Positions 61,702 through 64,000 of a stretch of DNA of 64,000 bases are shown here, in pieces. The notes under the pieces were generated by a model. The model saw only the letters and a program-made list of their open reading frames with translations, was not told the origin of the DNA and searched no databases. The DNA is taken from assembly GCA_030849965.1 (NCBI GenBank), contig JAVDKL010000003.1:434001-498000 (forward strand), read 5' to 3'. Position 1 is the stretch's first letter; every line of letters starts with the position of its first letter. Source of the stretch: Schauerella fraxinea (GTDB lineage: Bacteria > Pseudomonadota > Gammaproteobacteria > Burkholderiales > Burkholderiaceae_B). A program made the translations under genes and the position numbers.

Positions 61702-63117
61702 GTGTCGAACATCACGGCTAGGCTCGAACGGCTGCCATTCAGCCCCTTTCATTTCCGCATGCTCATCATGGGTGGGCTGGGCTTCGCGTTCGAAGCGCTG
61801 GACGCGGGCATCATCGCGTTCATCCTGCCGGTCATCCGCGAGCAGTGGGGACTGACCAGCCTGCAGACGGGGCTGGTGGCCAGCAGCACCTATATCGGCT
61901 TTCTGGTGGGCGCGTTGCTGTCGGGTTTGCTGGGCGACCGGTTTGGCCGGCGCGTGGTGATGATGTGGGCGCTCTTCATTTTCTGCGCGATGACGTTGGC
62001 CAACGCCTTCGTGCATAACTGGCAATTGTTCTTCTTCTTTCGTGTGCTGGCCGGCATCGGCATGGGGGCGGAAGGCGCCATCATCGCGCCGTATCTGTCC
62101 GAGTTCGTGGCGAGCCGCTACCGCGGCCGTTTTACCGGTGCGCTGGCCGGCTTCTTCTCGTTCGGTTTTGTGGCCGCCGCCTTGCTGGGCTATTTCATCA
62201 TCCCCAATGGGGTCGATCATTGGCGCTGGGCGTTGGTGATCACGGCGGTGCCGGTGGTGATTCTGCTGTGGTGGCGGCGCGCGTTGCTCGAGTCGCCGCG
62301 CTGGCTGGACAATCAGGGCCGCCATCGCGAAGCCGATGCGGTGGTGAGCGCGATCGAGCGCGAGATCACCGATCGCGGCGTCACGCTCGAACCGGTGCCT
62401 GCATCGGCCGGACCGGGCGACGATGTGAGCAAACCCCGAGGCTCTTTTCTGAGCAATCTGGGCGTGCTTTGGGCCAAGCCCCTGCGCCGCATTACCGCGA
62501 TGACGTGGGTGTTCTGGCTATCGATCACGTTTTGCTCTTATGCATTCTTCACGTGGATCCCGGGCCTGTTGGTGCAGCAGGGCATGACGATCACGAAAAG
62601 CTTCTCGTACTCCATCGCGATCTACGTGGCGCAGATTCCGGGTTACTACTCCGCAGCCTATTTCAACGACAAGATCGGGCGGCGCGCCACCATCGTCACG
62701 TATATGTTTTTGGCGTGCCTTTCGGCGATCGCATTGGTGTTCGTGAAAGAACCCATGTGGGTCATCGTGGCGAGCATTTGCCTGTCGTTTTCAATGAACG
62801 GCGTCAATGCCGGGCAGTACGCCTACACCCCCGAGCTGTATCCCACGGCTGTACGGGCGACGGGCATGGGCGCCGCATCGTCGTTTGCGCGCCTGGGCGC
62901 AATCGCGTCGCCCACCCTGGTGGGTTTCATCTATCCGATCCTGGGCTTTGCCGGCGTGTTCGGCATGACCACGCTGGTGCTGCTGACCGGCGCGCTGGCC
63001 GTGCTGTTTTTCGGTGTGAACACCACCGGCCGCACGCTTGAAGACATCACGGGCGACGGTGCCGCATCCGGCGCCGCCGCTTCTCTCTCACCCTCCACTG
63101 CGCGGACCTCCCGATGA
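61702..63117 (+). CDS. MFS metabolite:H+ symporter (probable hydroxyproline importer)
   Basis: A 471-residue MFS transporter with twelve helices. Motifs include GGLGFAFEALDAGIIAFILPVIREQW, GDRFGRRVVMMW and the TAVRATGMGAASSFARLGAIASPTLVGFI end region of the aromatic/organic acid symporter group. The GTG at 61702 has a GGAG site; a TTG at 61684 would overlap the preceding gene. It is inside the hydroxyproline operon, so a role in uptake of hydroxyproline isomers is inferred, not shown. Confidence 0.92.
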   Translation: MSNITARLERLPFSPFHFRMLIMGGLGFAFEALDAGIIAFILPVIREQWGLTSLQTGLVASSTYIGFLVGALLSGLLGDRFGRRVVMMWALFIFCAMTLANAFVHNWQLFFFFRVLAGIGMGAEGAIIAPYLSEFVASRYRGRFTGALAGFFSFGFVAAALLGYFIIPNGVDHWRWALVITAVPVVILLWWRRALLESPRWLDNQGRHREADAVVSAIEREITDRGVTLEPVPASAGPGDDVSKPRGSFLSNLGVLWAKPLRRITAMTWVFWLSITFCSYAFFTWIPGLLVQQGMTITKSFSYSIAIYVAQIPGYYSAAYFNDKIGRRATIVTYMFLACLSAIALVFVKEPMWVIVASICLSFSMNGVNAGQYAYTPELYPTAVRATGMGAASSFARLGAIASPTLVGFIYPILGFAGVFGMTTLVLLTGALAVLFFGVNTTGRTLEDITGDGAASGAAASLSPSTARTSR

Positions 63118-63647
63118 GCAACGATCTTGTGAATACCCTTGCCACCTTGGCCAAGACGCTCCAATCCGGGGCACCCGACGCGGCCTGGCCGGCGCTCGAT
63201 CGCGCGCTGGCTGCGACGTTCGGCCATCGGTTATTTACCGTGCTAGCCTACGACGCACACGCGCGGCTGATGCTGCGGCCGTATAGCAACCGTGCCGACA
63301 TCAGCCCTACGGGCGGTGCCAAGCGCGTGACGCAAAGTGCATGGGTCAAGCGGGTGCTGCAAGACGGCCAACCCTATATCGGCTCGAATGCGGCAGATAT
63401 CGCGTCGGTATTTTCCGAGCATGCGATGTTGATAGAGAAGGGGTGCGAGAGCGTGCTCAACATTCCGGTGCGTGCCGATGGCCATGTGGTCGGCGTGCTG
63501 AATCTGCTGGACGGCCCGGGCGCCTACGACGCCGCCGATCTCGGCATTGCCGCAATCTTTGCCCAGTTGATGGCCGCGCCATTGCTTGCGGTGAAGGCGT
63601 CAATGCCGTCACCCGACGATCTGGGTGACGCGCTGGAAAGCGTGTAG
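63114..63647 (+). CDS. Stand-alone GAF-domain protein
   Basis: A 177-residue protein consisting of one GAF domain: DRALAATFGHRLFTVLAYDAHARLMLRPYSN, then WVKRVLQDGQPYIGSNAADIASVFSEHAML and ESVLNIPVRADGHVVGVLNLLDGPGAYDAADLGIAAIFA. It has no attached output domain. It overlaps the MFS gene by ATGA and is therefore likely co-transcribed with the hydroxyproline genes; it may sense a metabolite. Confidence 0.9.
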   Translation: MSNDLVNTLATLAKTLQSGAPDAAWPALDRALAATFGHRLFTVLAYDAHARLMLRPYSNRADISPTGGAKRVTQSAWVKRVLQDGQPYIGSNAADIASVFSEHAMLIEKGCESVLNIPVRADGHVVGVLNLLDGPGAYDAADLGIAAIFAQLMAAPLLAVKASMPSPDDLGDALESV

Positions 63648-63783
63648 CGACCAAGGCGACCGACGGCGAGCAACGGCGAGCCACGCCACGCCCGCCGCGA
63701 GTGACGGGCGTCGTCGATGCCCAACGACCCTGAACGTCCTGAAAGCCCCGAAGCCCCAAGCGAGACAAAGGAGTAAGCCAGCG

Positions 63784-64000
63784 ATGTTGATTCTGAAGAA
63801 CGCACGCGTGTTGGACGCCCATCACATGGACGACGATGGCCGCTACAGCATCGTGATCGAAGGCGATCGCATTCGCGAAGTGGCCGCGGGCGATGTGTCG
63901 TATGCCGATGCCACGGTGATCGACGTGGGCGGACGCACGGTGATGCCCGGGATGATCGACTGCCATGCGCATGTGGTGGCGTCGCTGGCGCATCTGGGCC
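63784..64000 (+). CDS. Amidohydrolase-superfamily protein, 3' end cut by window
   Basis: The first 72 residues of a metal-dependent amidohydrolase. The opening LILKNARVLDAHHMDDDG, the D(I/V)GGRTVMPGMIDCHAHVV motif with the metal-binding HxH, and the strand pattern are typical of imidazolonepropionase- and prolidase-like members. A GGAG site precedes the ATG by 9 nt. It follows the GAF gene by 136 nt. If it is an Xaa-Pro-type or cyclic-amide hydrolase it could supply hydroxyproline, but the truncated sequence does not show this. Confidence 0.85.
   Translation, partial: MLILKNARVLDAHHMDDDGRYSIVIEGDRIREVAAGDVSYADATVIDVGGRTVMPGMIDCHAHVVASLAHLG

Overview
The window is a stretch of GC-rich, gene-dense chromosome from a proteobacterium, most likely a betaproteobacterium of the Burkholderiales. 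That placement is an inference from codon usage, the many LysR, GntR, ABC and MFS genes, the orphan VgrG island and the hydroxyproline operon. No rRNA, tRNA, integrase, transposase or CRISPR array was seen. About 60 protein genes cover almost all of the sequence.

Layout. 1-5879: a 5'-truncated acetylpolyamine amidohydrolase (APAH, histone-deacetylase superfamily), a LysR regulator, a GNAT acetyltransferase, an amidase and a gamma-glutamyltransferase. 5901-10280: OmpW porin, alpha/beta hydrolase, and an MFS exporter divergent from an XRE/MmyB-type regulator. 10506-17334: an orphan type VI secretion island (VgrG, small membrane protein, DUF2169-pentapeptide protein, pentapeptide protein, PAAR-like DUF4150 protein). 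17449-23729: two divergent lipoproteins, a LysR/EamA pair, an unknown acidic protein, an orphan response regulator and a DcrB-like protein. 24203-30215: an operon of RraA-type aldolase, aminotransferase and polar amino-acid ABC transporter, followed by a LysR gene. 30254-30421: a 21-copy degenerate 8-bp tandem array. 30635-33621: a two-domain unknown protein, a second DcrB-like protein, a BrnT/BrnA toxin-antitoxin pair and a LysR gene divergent from an MFS transporter.

35148-49240 is a divergent catabolic locus around one intergenic region with a perfect 14-bp palindrome. Leftward: class II aldolase, oligopeptide-type ABC transporter, 2-hydroxyacid dehydrogenase, second APAH and an EamA permease. 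Rightward: GntR regulator, third APAH, a hydroxylysine-kinase-like enzyme, a class III PLP phospho-lyase and a HAD phosphatase. The proposed flow is import, deacylation, phosphorylation of a hydroxyl group and elimination of phosphate and ammonia.

49237-55524 holds a dicarboxylate-type transporter, a cupin, two membrane proteins and a UvrA-like ABC ATPase. 55800 to the right edge is a hydroxyproline operon: GntR regulator, D-hydroxyproline oxidase, pyrroline-hydroxycarboxylate deaminase, hydroxyproline epimerase, two-subunit aconitase-X dehydratase, MFS transporter, GAF protein and the start of an amidohydrolase. Its regulator gene and its first enzyme gene carry the same 12-bp operator-like sequence. 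Hydroxyproline and hydroxylysine are both collagen-derived, so the two large loci may serve a shared ecological role.
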